Below are positions 1-7,020 of a stretch of DNA of 37,900 bases, in pieces (the stretch's first letter is position 1; each line of letters begins with the position of its first letter). The stretch is from contig NZ_LNTD01000188.1 of assembly GCF_001462455.1 (NCBI RefSeq), positions 1 through 37,900 of the forward strand, written 5' to 3'. Source of the DNA: Cellulomonas sp. B6. GTDB taxonomy: Bacteria; Actinomycetota; Actinomycetes; Actinomycetales; Cellulomonadaceae. The notes under the pieces are model-generated. The model worked only from the letters and a program-made list of their open reading frames with translations. It was not told the origin of the DNA and did not search any database. The translations under genes were made by a program, and so were the position numbers.

Positions 1-162
1 GCGCCGGGGTGGTCACCCGGGCAGGCTACGCGAGCGCCGGCACCGCACGGCGAGGCCGCCCACGGTGCGGGAGCGCCGGCGCGTGCGGGCGCGGGCCCCG
101 ACGGACCGGGCCGCCCGGTGCGCCGGGTGCCGCGCTCGCCTCGGGGGTAGGGTCGGTGCGCG
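1..162. other. Region upstream of ddl with an imperfect inverted repeat
   Basis: No gene is supported here. Arms 34-41 (GCGCCGGC) and 75-82 (GCCGGCGC), with inner arms 43-48 (CCGCAC) and 65-70 (GTGCGG), can form an interrupted hairpin that may end transcription of a gene left of the window. The open frames across this stretch run on into ddl in the wrong frame and look like composition artefacts. The ddl promoter lies at its right end. Confidence 0.35.
148..153 (+). promoter_or_regulatory. -10 element TAGGGT upstream of ddl
   Basis: TAGGGT fits the actinobacterial TANNNT -10 consensus and ends 9 nt before the ddl ATG. There is no Shine-Dalgarno sequence in between, so the mRNA would start within a few bases of the ATG (leaderless or nearly so). 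The spacing is slightly longer than the usual 6-7 nt seen at other genes in this window. Confidence 0.5.
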
Positions 163-1326
163 ATGGACGCCTCGACCACGCCCCCAGCCGCCGCCGACGA
201 CGGCCGCGCCCGTGCCGTCGGTGCACGACCCCGTGTGATGGTGCTCTTCGGCGGGCGGTCGGGCGAGCACGCGATCAGCTGCGCCACGGCGAGCGGCGTG
301 CTGCGCGCGCTCGACCGGGACCGCTACGACGTCGTCGCCGTGGGCATCACGCGCCGCGGCGAGTGGGTGCTCGCGGACGACGACCCGGACCGGTGGGCGA
401 TCCGCGACGGCCGCCTGCCCGAGGTCGAGGACACCGCGACGCGCGTCCTGCTGCCCCAGGGCACCGCCGAGCGCGACGTCCAGGTGCTGCACGACGGCCG
501 GCTCGGGGCCCCGCTCGGCGCGGTCGACGTCGTGTTCCCGCTGCTGCACGGCCCGTTCGGCGAGGACGGCACGCTGCAGGGGCTGCTCGAGCTGGCCGAC
601 GTGCGGTACGTCGGGTCGGGCGTGCTCGCCTCGGCCGTCGGCATGGACAAGCACATGATGAAGCTCGTGCTCGCCGGGTCGGGTCTGCGCGTCGGGCCCT
701 TCCGCGTGGTCCCCGCGGGCGTCGCGCCGGACGCCGCGACGCTCGGCGCGATCGTCGACGACCTCGGGCTGCCGGTCTTCGTCAAGCCCGCGCGCGCCGG
801 CTCGAGCCTGGGCATCACGCGCGTCGACGACGCCGCCGACCTGCCCGCCGCGGTCGCGGCCGCGCGCGAGCACGACCCCAAGGTCGTCGTCGAGGCGGCG
901 ATCGTGGGTCGCGAGATCGAGTGCGGCGTCCTCGGCGGACGATCGGGCGCCGCCCCCCGCGCGTCGCTGCCGGGCGAGGTCGTCGTTGCCGAGGCCGACC
1001 ACACGTTCTACGACTTCGCGGCCAAGTACCTCGACCAGACCGGTGTCACGCTGTCGTGCCCCGCCGACCTGCCGCAGGACGTCGTCGAGCGCGTGCAGGA
1101 CGCGGCCGTGCGCGCGTTCGAGGCCGTCGGCTGCGAGGGCATCGCCCGGGTCGACGTGTTCGTCACGGCCGACGGCGAGGTCGTCGTCAACGAGATCAAC
1201 ACGATGCCCGGGTTCACGCCGTACTCGATGTACCCGCGGATGTGGCAGGCCAGCGGGGTCGACTACCCGACGCTGGTCGACGAGCTGGTCGCGCTCGCGC
1301 TCGAGCGGCCCACCGGGCTGCGCTGA
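163..1326 (+). CDS. ddl: D-alanine--D-alanine ligase
   Basis: ATP-dependent ligation of two D-alanines to D-Ala-D-Ala, the terminal dipeptide of the peptidoglycan stem; a cytoplasmic ATP-grasp enzyme. The 387-residue protein has the N-terminal Ddl signature (VLFGGRSGEHAIS near residue 26), an ATP-grasp lysine and glycine-rich loop (KPARAGSSLGITRV near 207), EIECGVL near 250, and the C-terminal metal and substrate region VNEINTMPGFTPYSMYP near 345. Length is typical, with a short extra N-terminal tail of about 20 residues. The start is the ATG just behind a -10 element. It converges on the DUF3515 gene 22 bp away; ddl, DUF3515, thiL is a conserved actinobacterial neighbourhood. No sign of damage. 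Confidence 0.97.
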   Translation: MDASTTPPAAADDGRARAVGARPRVMVLFGGRSGEHAISCATASGVLRALDRDRYDVVAVGITRRGEWVLADDDPDRWAIRDGRLPEVEDTATRVLLPQGTAERDVQVLHDGRLGAPLGAVDVVFPLLHGPFGEDGTLQGLLELADVRYVGSGVLASAVGMDKHMMKLVLAGSGLRVGPFRVVPAGVAPDAATLGAIVDDLGLPVFVKPARAGSSLGITRVDDAADLPAAVAAAREHDPKVVVEAAIVGREIECGVLGGRSGAAPRASLPGEVVVAEADHTFYDFAAKYLDQTGVTLSCPADLPQDVVERVQDAAVRAFEAVGCEGIARVDVFVTADGEVVVNEINTMPGFTPYSMYPRMWQASGVDYPTLVDELVALALERPTGLR

Positions 1327-1348
1327 GCCCGTCCGCCCCGGGAGGGCG

Positions 1349-1822
1349 TCACAGGCACTGCCGCTGCTGCTCGGTCCGTGCCACCGCCGGGCCGATCCGG
1401 TCGAGGAACGACGTCGAGCGGGTCTGCGCGACCGAGCCCGGCACGCGCACCTCGACGGCCGGTACGCGCCCGTACGTCGTGAACGTCCAGTCGCCGTCGG
1501 CCTCGACCACGACCCAGTCGATCGTGGGGCCGTTGGGCGTCGTCACGGACTCGCAGCGCTCGGTGGTGGGGCCCAGCGGCTCGACGCCGCAGCGCAGCAC
1601 CACCGCGGAGCCGACCTCGCCCCAGGCGGTCGTGGCCTGCGCGTCGGTCGGCACCTGGTCCAGGCCGTCGCCGAGCGAGTCGGGCATCGCGAGGACGACC
1701 GACGCGCACACGGGGTCCGTGGCGTGCTCGGCGGCCTTCACGGGGACGGTCGCGGCGCACGACGCGAGGAGCAGCGCACCCGCGACCGCGGCGGTCACGG
1801 GCAGGACGGGACGCGGGAGCAC
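1349..1822 (-). CDS. DUF3515-family lipoprotein
   Basis: Secreted lipoprotein of unknown function, 157 residues. A hydrophobic signal peptide (residues about 4-21) ends in a lipobox, LLASC, with the cysteine at about residue 22, so the mature protein should be anchored to the outer face of the membrane. The body contains several further cysteines (for example in DPVCAS, VLRCG and TERCES and the C-terminal QRQCL) that may form disulfides. DUF3515 proteins are characteristically encoded between ddl and thiL in actinobacteria, which matches this position. The start is GTG with TAGCGT exactly 6 nt upstream and no Shine-Dalgarno, so the mRNA is probably leaderless. Function is not known; nearness to ddl hints at the cell envelope but proves nothing. 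Confidence 0.85.
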   Translation of the reverse strand: MLPRPVLPVTAAVAGALLLASCAATVPVKAAEHATDPVCASVVLAMPDSLGDGLDQVPTDAQATTAWGEVGSAVVLRCGVEPLGPTTERCESVTTPNGPTIDWVVVEADGDWTFTTYGRVPAVEVRVPGSVAQTRSTSFLDRIGPAVARTEQQRQCL

Positions 1823-1828
1823 GCCGCC

Positions 1829-1834
1829 ACGCTA
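1829..1834 (-). promoter_or_regulatory. Leaderless-type -10 (TAGCGT) of the DUF3515 gene
   Basis: On the minus strand TAGCGT is followed by 6 nt and then the GTG start, so transcription would begin at or next to the start codon. The same hexamer and spacing occur at thiL and at the GNAT gene at 14374. Confidence 0.6.
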
Positions 1835-1940
1835 CCCGGCCCGCGCGGGCGCCCCGCACGGTGCCCGCGCGTGGTCCGCCCCGGCCGGCCGGCCGTCGTG
1901 GACCCCGGCGGACGTGGCCGCGGGTCCGCGCGGAACGGTC

Positions 1941-1946
1941 TAGCGT
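1941..1946 (+). promoter_or_regulatory. Leaderless-type -10 (TAGCGT) of thiL
   Basis: TAGCGT, 6 nt, then the thiL GTG at 1953. No ribosome binding site is present. No clear -35 is visible 16-18 bp upstream. Confidence 0.6.
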
Positions 1947-1952
1947 GGGCGC

Positions 1953-2930
1953 GTGCCTGCCGAGAGTCCCGTCGTCGCCGACCTCGCCGAGCAGGACCTG
2001 CTCGACCGGATCTTCCCGCACCTGCCCGTCGGGTCGCGCACGCTCGTCCCGCCGGGCGACGACGCGGCCGTCGTGGTCGCGCCCGACGGCCGGTACGTCG
2101 TGACGTGCGACGTGCTCGTCGAGGACGTGCACTTCCGCCGGCGGTGGTCGTCGGGCCAGGACGTGGGCCGACGCGCCGCGATGCAGAACCTCGCCGACGT
2201 CGCCGCGATGGGTGCCCGTCCCGTCGCGCTGGTCGTGGGGCTGGTCGTGCCCGGGGCGACGCCCGTCTCGTGGGTCGAGGGGCTCGCCCGAGGGCTGGGC
2301 GACGCGTGCCGTCCGCTCGACGTGGGCGTCGTGGGCGGCGACCTGTCCTCCGGGCCCGTCGTGATGGTGTCGATCACCGCGCACGGCGACCTTGAGGGGC
2401 GCGACGCGGTGCGCCGCAGCGGCGCGCGCGCCGGGGACGTCGTCGCCCACGCGGGCCGCTGCGGGTGGTCGGCGGCCGGGCTCGCGCTGCTCGACGCCGG
2501 GACGCCCGAGCTCGACCCTGGGCTGGTGGCCGACCACCGCTCGCCCGAGCCCGAGCTCGAGGCCGGCCCCGCCGCGGCGCGTGCCGGGGCGACGGCGATG
2601 CTCGACGTCTCCGACGGTCTGCTGCGCGACGCGCGGCGCCTGGCCCGCGCGAGCGGCGTCACGCTCGACCTCGACGACGTCCTGCTCGCGTTCGACGACG
2701 ACGCGCGACGCCTGCGCGCCGCGGGTGACGCGCTCGGCGTCGACGTCGAGCAGTGGCTCCTGACGGGCGGTGAGGACCACGGCCTGCTCGCGACGTTCCC
2801 GGCCGGCACGCCGCTGCCGCACCCGTTCCGTCGCATCGGCGTCGTGACGTCGCGGGGCGACGAGCTGGTCCGCGTCGCGGGCGAGGCGCCGCGCGTCGCG
2901 GGGTCGGGCTGGGACCACTTCGGCGACTGA
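1953..2930 (+). CDS. thiL: Thiamine-monophosphate kinase
   Basis: Phosphorylates thiamine monophosphate to thiamine pyrophosphate using ATP, the last step of cofactor synthesis, in the cytosol. The 325-residue protein has the PurM/ThiL layout: N-terminal GDDAAVV (near residue 32) with metal-binding aspartates, a second Asp-rich strand (VGGDLSSGPV near 127), LDVSDGLLRDARRLA near 215 and TGGEDHGLLATF near 270. Length is typical. The GTG start is chosen because it follows the leaderless -10 directly and the N-terminus then aligns with the family. It is divergent from DUF3515 and convergent with the GNAT gene downstream. Confidence 0.96.
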   Translation: MPAESPVVADLAEQDLLDRIFPHLPVGSRTLVPPGDDAAVVVAPDGRYVVTCDVLVEDVHFRRRWSSGQDVGRRAAMQNLADVAAMGARPVALVVGLVVPGATPVSWVEGLARGLGDACRPLDVGVVGGDLSSGPVVMVSITAHGDLEGRDAVRRSGARAGDVVAHAGRCGWSAAGLALLDAGTPELDPGLVADHRSPEPELEAGPAAARAGATAMLDVSDGLLRDARRLARASGVTLDLDDVLLAFDDDARRLRAAGDALGVDVEQWLLTGGEDHGLLATFPAGTPLPHPFRRIGVVTSRGDELVRVAGEAPRVAGSGWDHFGD

Positions 2931-2948
2931 CGCCGCCGGCGCCCGGGA

Positions 2949-2974
2949 GCGCCGTCGACCGACGTCGACGGTGC
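2949..2974. terminator. Hairpin between convergent thiL and GNAT genes
   Basis: Stem GCGCCGTCGAC (2949-2959) against GTCGACGGTGC (2964-2974), 11 pairs with one G-U and a 4-nt loop, lying between two converging genes. It has no T-tract, as is usual for high-GC actinobacterial terminators, and could serve both directions. Confidence 0.55.
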
Positions 2975-2989
2975 CGACGGCTGCCGACG

Positions 2990-3514
2990 TCAGCCGCGGC
3001 GGTACCGCACCTCGAGCAGGTCGGCCCCGCCGAGGTTCTCGAGCCGCTCGACGCCGTCGGGCGAGAAGCCGTGGCGGCGGTAGAAGTGCCGGGCGCGCGC
3101 GTTGTCGGCCAGCACCCACAGCGAGACGGGCGTGCCGTCGCCGAGCTCGGAGAGGGTCGTGCGCATGAGGTCGCGCGCGACGCCGTGGCCCCACGTGCCG
3201 GGGTCGAGGTAGATCGAGTAGATCTCGCGCTCGCCGCGGCGCGCGTCCTCGTCGCGGGCCGGGCCGTACGACGCGAAGCCGAGGAGCCGTCCGGCGGACT
3301 CGGCGACGATCGTGCGGACGTGGTCCGCGGGGCCCTCGGCCAGCTGCTGCGCCCACCGCCGCGCGCGTGCGGCGGGGTCGAGCGCACGCAGGTAGTCGTC
3401 GGGGACGATGCCGGCGTACGCCTCCTGCCAGGACCGCACGTGCACGCCGGCGATGCCGACGGCGTCGTCGGTGGTCGCCGGCCGGATGGTCACCTCGTCG
3501 ATCTGCTCGACCAT
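2990..3514 (-). CDS. GNAT-family N-acetyltransferase
   Basis: Predicted acetyl-CoA dependent acetyltransferase of unknown substrate, 174 residues. It shows the Gcn5 fold: N-terminal VTIRPATTDDAVGIAGVHVRSWQEAYAG, a central strand with REIYSIYLDPGTWGHGVARDLM (motif A, acetyl-CoA pyrophosphate loop, near residues 90-112), and NARARHFYRRHGFSPDG (motif B, near 134-150). The opening segment resembles the RimI-like group that acts on small molecules or proteins. The ATG at 3514 is chosen because the longer frame upstream lacks any GNAT similarity; CAGGGT lies 6 nt before it, a degenerate version of the leaderless -10 seen elsewhere. It is probably transcribed alone. Confidence 0.9.
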   Translation of the reverse strand: MVEQIDEVTIRPATTDDAVGIAGVHVRSWQEAYAGIVPDDYLRALDPAARARRWAQQLAEGPADHVRTIVAESAGRLLGFASYGPARDEDARRGEREIYSIYLDPGTWGHGVARDLMRTTLSELGDGTPVSLWVLADNARARHFYRRHGFSPDGVERLENLGGADLLEVRYRRG

Positions 3515-3587
3515 GCGACCACCCTGCCACACGGCTCCGCGTGCCAGAAGGGTGGCTGACGCACCGGTGCCGACCGGGCCCCGCCGC

Positions 3588-4292
3588 TCACGCGGGCTCC
3601 GGCCCGCCGACGAGCAGCTCGGCCACCGCGTCGGGCCGGTCGCACGGCACGAGGTGCCCGGTGCGTGCGACCCGCACCAGCCGCGCCGCGGTGCGGCGCG
3701 CGAGCAGCACGTCTGCGCGCTGCTCGCGCCGACCGTGACGCTCCGGGACGGCCAGGACGACCGGTACCCGGGGCGGCCCGGCGGTGAGCAGGGCGTCGAC
3801 GCGCGCGGCGCGGTCCCACCCGGCGTCGAGCTCGTCGAGGAGGCTGCGCCACCCGGCCGTCCCGGGCGCCGCGTCACCGGTCGACGTGACGCCGCGCCGC
3901 CGCCACCAGCGCGCGGCCGCCCGGTCGACGGCCGACGCGAGGACCTCAGCGCCGGGTGCTCGGGTCGCCGCCCGCGCCGTCGCGAGCGCCGCCGCGCGGA
4001 CGGGGCCCGCGGGCCCCTGCTCGTGCGGGCGTGTCGGGTCGAGCAGCACGACGCGTCCCACGCGCTCGGGCTCGCGCAGCGCCGCCTCGAGGGCCAGCAG
4101 CCCGCCGAGCGAGTGCCCGACCACGCCGTCGACGGGCCCGTCCGCGAGCAGGTCCTCGACGCTCGCGGTCAGGTGCCGGTCGCGCACGTCGAGGTGCACG
4201 GACGCCGGGAGCAGGGTCCGGACGCCGTCGAAGGTCGACGGCGGGCACCCCAGGCCCGGCAGGGCGAGCCACCGCTCGACGGCCACGCTCAC
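3588..4292 (-). CDS. Alpha/beta hydrolase
   Basis: Predicted serine hydrolase of 234 residues, cytosolic, substrate unknown. The nucleophile elbow GHSLGG places the serine at about residue 61, an acidic position follows a late strand (RVPVVLAVPERHGR), and the catalytic histidine is probably in TGHLVPCDRPD near the C-terminus. The cap region (about 100-165) is Arg/Ala-rich and unremarkable. The start GTG overlaps the stop of the upstream DUF998-like gene in a GTGA arrangement, so translation is probably coupled. It is the last gene of a three-gene minus-strand operon beginning at 6147. Similar short hydrolases include MenH-like and biotin-pathway esterases, but nothing nearby supports those roles. 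Confidence 0.85.
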   Translation of the reverse strand: MSVAVERWLALPGLGCPPSTFDGVRTLLPASVHLDVRDRHLTASVEDLLADGPVDGVVGHSLGGLLALEAALREPERVGRVVLLDPTRPHEQGPAGPVRAAALATARAATRAPGAEVLASAVDRAAARWWRRRGVTSTGDAAPGTAGWRSLLDELDAGWDRAARVDALLTAGPPRVPVVLAVPERHGRREQRADVLLARRTAARLVRVARTGHLVPCDRPDAVAELLVGGPEPA

Positions 4293-5023
4293 GGCTCCTC
4301 CCGTCGGGCGGCGTCCCGCACGGCCCGCAGCAACGGCACCAGCACGACGAACGTCGCGCACACGCCGAGCGTCTGCGCGCGCTGCCACAGCCCGACGGGC
4401 GGCGTCGCGGCCCCCAGCGTCGAGGCGACCGCGATGGCGCCGACGACCGCGCTCGTCACGAGCGTGGCGGCCGGCGCGAGCGCGCACCACGCCGCACGGG
4501 TGCGCCCGCGACCGGCGGTGCGCCGCGCGAGGGCCAGTGCCCCGACGCAGGTCGTCACGACCGCGAGCGAGACCACGCTGCTCGCCACCTCGTGGACGGT
4601 GTGCTGCACGCCCAGGGTCCGCGCGGCCTCGGCCGCCGCGCAGCGGGAGTCCGCGGACGGTGCGCACGCCATGGGGTTGAACGCGTCGACGACGGTCGCG
4701 GCGCCGGTCACGACGAGCGCGACGGACACGACCGCGACCCACCGCCGGGCCGTCGGCGGCACCGCGCGGCGTACCCGCAGCAGCGCCGCCCCGGCCAGCG
4801 CGGCGAGTCCGCCGGCCAGGGTGTCGGTGGCGACGAACAGCGCCCGCAGCGGCTGACCGCGGGCCGCGTTCTCGGACAGGTACGAGCGCACCGGGTCGAG
4901 CGGGAACCCGGCCGCGAGCTCCCACGTCACGCCCGCGTACGCGACGGCGGCGAGCACCAGCAGGACGTGGACCGCCTGCAGCACGGCCGGGTGCGTGCCG
5001 CGGGTCGGCGCGGGCGGGCTCAT
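4289..5023 (-). CDS. DUF998-like multi-pass membrane protein
   Basis: 244-residue integral membrane protein with about six hydrophobic segments. The signature segment FPLDPVRSYLSEN near residue 36, followed by a long hydrophobic helix, resembles DUF998 proteins, whose function is unknown. A periplasm-facing loop in the middle carries two cysteines (MACAPSADSRCA near 135), possibly a disulfide. The ATG at 5023 follows a strong Shine-Dalgarno (GGGAGG) and overlaps the upstream esterase stop as ATGA; its own stop overlaps the next start as GTGA. It is thus the middle of a tightly coupled esterase, membrane protein, hydrolase operon. Frame extension upstream of 5023 is not supported. Confidence 0.82.
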   Translation of the reverse strand: MSPPAPTRGTHPAVLQAVHVLLVLAAVAYAGVTWELAAGFPLDPVRSYLSENAARGQPLRALFVATDTLAGGLAALAGAALLRVRRAVPPTARRWVAVVSVALVVTGAATVVDAFNPMACAPSADSRCAAAEAARTLGVQHTVHEVASSVVSLAVVTTCVGALALARRTAGRGRTRAAWCALAPAATLVTSAVVGAIAVASTLGAATPPVGLWQRAQTLGVCATFVVLVPLLRAVRDAARREEP

Positions 5024-6147
5024 GTCGCCTCCCACCCCAGCTGCGCGGCCGACCAGACGAGGCCGTACGGCAGCATCGTGCGGGCCCCGACCCAGGTGTG
5101 GTCGAGGCCGGGGTAGACGCGCAGGGTCGTCGGCTGCCCCGCCGCGCGCAGCGCGCGCTCCAGCACCCGACCCGCGGCGGGCGACTCGGCCCCCGGCACG
5201 CCGAGGAAGACCGGCTGCGCGGGCGCCGCGCCGCGCGCGCCCAGGACCGTCGTCGGCGTCGCGGCGTCGACCGCGCGCGGGTCGGCGCGCACGGCAGGCG
5301 TGTCGGGTGCGGCGTACGGCATGAGCGCCACGACGCCGCCGAAGACGTCGGGGTGGGCCAGGCCCGTGCTCAGCGCGCCGAGAGACCCCGCCGACATCCC
5401 CAGCACGACCCGCCCGGCCGGCTCGGCGCGGGTGCGCAGCGTCGCGTCGGCCCACGCGACGACGTCGGTCCGCAGGTACGTCGCGAGCTGCGGACCGCCG
5501 GGCACGTCGACCGGTTCGCGGTCGGCGGGGGAGGCACCCGCGTTGAGGTCCGGCGACACGACGATCACGGGCGGCAGGTGGCCACCGGTCACGAGGGCGT
5601 CGACCGTGGCGTCGGCCTGCCCGCCGGCGAACCAGTCCGCCGCGGTCCCGGGTGCGCCGTGCAGCGTGTAGACGACCGGGAACCGCGCGATGCTGCCGGG
5701 GCGGTCGTACCCCGGCGGGAGGTACACCCACGCGGGGGAGTCCGGCACGCCGGGGCTCGTGGACGGGATGGTCACGGGGAAGGCTCGGCCGCGCCGGTCG
5801 GTCGCGGCGTGCGGGTGCCGGGCCGGGGGCGGGTCGGAGGTCGTGTCGTGCGGCGACCACGTGCGGGTCTGCACCCACCGGTGCGCAGCCTGCACGGACG
5901 GCAGGTAGCCGACCCACAGGTTCACCGCGAGCGCCGCCGCGAGGACGACGAGCAGCGTCGCGCCCGCGAGCGGCGCGGTGGTCGCGCGCCGGGTCGGCGC
6001 TCGCCGGCGTGCGCGGCGAGCGGCGAGGAGGAGCGCGAGGGCGAGGGCCAGCGCGAGGCACACCGGGAGCGGCGAGCCCAGCACGACGTCGCCCGTGGCG
6101 TGGGTCGCCAGCGTCGCGGGGACCTCGATCGGTGCGTCCGGGCTCAT
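5020..6147 (-). CDS. Membrane-anchored putative esterase (antigen 85 / esterase D type)
   Basis: 375 residues from the chosen ATG. Two hydrophobic segments (about 26-43 and 59-79) with an Arg-rich cytosolic loop between them place the catalytic domain outside the cell. The domain (about 120-375) is of the putative esterase family that includes S-formylglutathione hydrolase and mycolyltransferases: VYLPPGYDRP, a TLHGAPG oxyanion region near 161-167, nucleophile motif GMSAGSLG with the serine at about 252, and a C-terminal GLDHTWVGAR carrying the likely catalytic histidine. The start is uncertain because the frame is open a further 49 residues upstream and no clear ribosome binding site is seen. 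It heads the operon with the DUF998-like and hydrolase genes. Substrate is unknown. Confidence 0.85.
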   Translation of the reverse strand: MSPDAPIEVPATLATHATGDVVLGSPLPVCLALALALALLLAARRARRRAPTRRATTAPLAGATLLVVLAAALAVNLWVGYLPSVQAAHRWVQTRTWSPHDTTSDPPPARHPHAATDRRGRAFPVTIPSTSPGVPDSPAWVYLPPGYDRPGSIARFPVVYTLHGAPGTAADWFAGGQADATVDALVTGGHLPPVIVVSPDLNAGASPADREPVDVPGGPQLATYLRTDVVAWADATLRTRAEPAGRVVLGMSAGSLGALSTGLAHPDVFGGVVALMPYAAPDTPAVRADPRAVDAATPTTVLGARGAAPAQPVFLGVPGAESPAAGRVLERALRAAGQPTTLRVYPGLDHTWVGARTMLPYGLVWSAAQLGWEAT

Positions 6148-6476
6148 GCGTCCGTCGGGGGACGGTCGCGGCTCGCGGCGGGCTCGGACCGCCGAGGGGT
6201 GGGCCGGGTGGCTCTCGTGCGCATCGCTCCGCCGGACGTCGGGACCCGTGCGCGCGGTGTGCGGCGCGCACGGGGTGGGGTGCGTCCGAGTCAACCGCGG
6301 CGGGAGGGCTGCTGTCGTCGGCCTCGGGGAGGGTGCTCGTCAGCCCCTGGTCGTACGTGGGTGCCTTCCCCGACCGGGCGACGTCGTGCGCGGGCAGCAC
6401 GAAGGCCCGCGAGCACGCTCGCGGGCCTTCGGGTGTCACGGGTGCCGGGACGCACGCGGTGCGACCCGGCGGTGCG
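6148..6476. other. Gap between esterase start and rpmB stop
   Basis: About 330 bp without a supported gene. It holds the strong rpmB terminator hairpin at 6401-6430 and presumably the promoter of the esterase operon, for which I see no convincing -35/-10 pair. The in-frame extension of the esterase into this region (to 6294) is Arg/His/Pro-rich and looks non-coding. Confidence 0.5.
6401..6430 (-). terminator. Terminator of rpmB
   Basis: Perfect 13-bp stem GAAGGCCCGCGAG / CTCGCGGGCCTTC with a 4-nt loop, starting 47 bp beyond the rpmB stop. There is no U-tract. The symmetry would let it act in both directions, but only rpmB reads into it. Confidence 0.75.
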
Positions 6477-6668
6477 TCAGACCGCGCGCTGCACCTTGCC
6501 GGCCTTGAGGCACGACGTGCAGACGTTGAGACGCTTGGGCGTCCCCGCGACGACGACGCGCACGCGCTGGATGTTCGGGTTCCAGCGCCGCTTCGTGCGC
6601 ACGTGCGAGTGCGAGATGCTGTGCCCGAAGCTCGGGCGCTTGGCGCAGACGTCGCAGTTGGCAGCCAC
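6477..6668 (-). CDS. rpmB: 50S ribosomal protein L28
   Basis: Large-subunit ribosomal protein, 63 residues, typical length. It begins AANCDVCAKRPSFGHSISHS and ends CLKAGKVQRAV; two CxxC pairs (Cys5/Cys8 and Cys50/Cys53) make it the zinc-binding form, so it should be the housekeeping copy rather than the zinc-independent, Zur-controlled paralog found in many actinobacteria. GTG start with an AGGAG ribosome binding site 8 nt upstream. It is monocistronic, with a promoter about 160 bp upstream and a hairpin terminator just downstream, and diverges from the DAK2-recG genes. Confidence 0.97.
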   Translation of the reverse strand: MAANCDVCAKRPSFGHSISHSHVRTKRRWNPNIQRVRVVVAGTPKRLNVCTSCLKAGKVQRAV

Positions 6669-6828
6669 GGTCTTCTCCTGGTTCTGATTCTGTCGGGCCG
6701 ACGGAGCGGCCCCGTGTCGTGCACGTCCCGCGCACACGGCTGCGGACCGGACCCCGGAGGGCTCGGACCGCACGACGGTGCATCGGAAGGTCTGTGGGGC
6801 GCCCGGAGGTGGTCCGGGCAACCGGGCA

Positions 6829-6858
6829 AGACTACCTCACGGTCGAGACAGCACCCAA
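6829..6858 (-). promoter_or_regulatory. Sigma-A type promoter of rpmB
   Basis: On the minus strand TTGGGT (6858-6853), an 18-nt spacer and TAGTCT (6834-6829) form a reasonable housekeeping promoter. The transcript would start near 6822, leaving an untranslated leader of about 150 nt before the rpmB GTG. The leader contains small inverted repeats (CCGTGT/ACACGG) but nothing I can assign. Confidence 0.55.
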
Positions 6859-6940
6859 ATGTGGGTCCGGTGCGGCACAGTGGGCGGCCGACGGACGGCG
6901 TGGGCCGTCGCAGGACCGTACCCCGGCCGGGCCGTCGCAC

Positions 6941-7018
6941 GGGCAGGTCGTCCGGGCAGGTCGTCCTGACGGGTCGGACGGACGGGTCGTGCGGACAGGT
7001 CGGACGGACAGGAGGAAC
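6941..7018 (+). repeat. Six degenerate 13-bp tandem repeats ending in the DAK2 ribosome binding site
   Basis: Consecutive 13-bp units start at 6941, 6954, 6967, 6980, 6993 and 7006. The first two are identical (GGGCAGGTCGTCC). The next four are variants of GGACAGGTCGGAC, the last being GGACAGGAGGAAC, whose GGAGG is the Shine-Dalgarno of the DAK2 gene at 7021. The array ends 2 nt before the GTG start. Function unknown. Confidence 0.85.
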
Positions 7019-7020
7019 GG

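Larger units (their letters stand above)
6669..7020. other. Divergent intergenic region between rpmB and the DAK2 gene
   Basis: About 350 bp. It contains the rpmB promoter and leader on the left and six 13-bp tandem repeats on the right (6941-7018). I see no convincing plus-strand -35/-10 for the DAK2 gene. No coding is supported; the open frames here are shadows. Confidence 0.6.

Noticed and set aside
1263-3530. Very long minus-strand open frame (755 codons) and similar long frames throughout the window
   Set aside because: At about 75% GC, stop codons are rare in off-frames. This frame covers the real ddl end, DUF3515, thiL and GNAT genes in other frames or strands, and its translation is low-complexity Arg/Ala/Gly/Pro without domains.
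5020-6294. Longer esterase starting at 6294
   Set aside because: The first 49 residues would be Pro/His/Arg-rich with a TTG start and no ribosome binding site; the ATG at 6147 places the membrane helices normally, though the start is not certain.
6477-6668. L28 as a zinc-independent, Zur-regulated paralog
   Set aside because: Both CxxC pairs are intact, so it is the zinc-binding form, and no Zur-like box is visible at its promoter.
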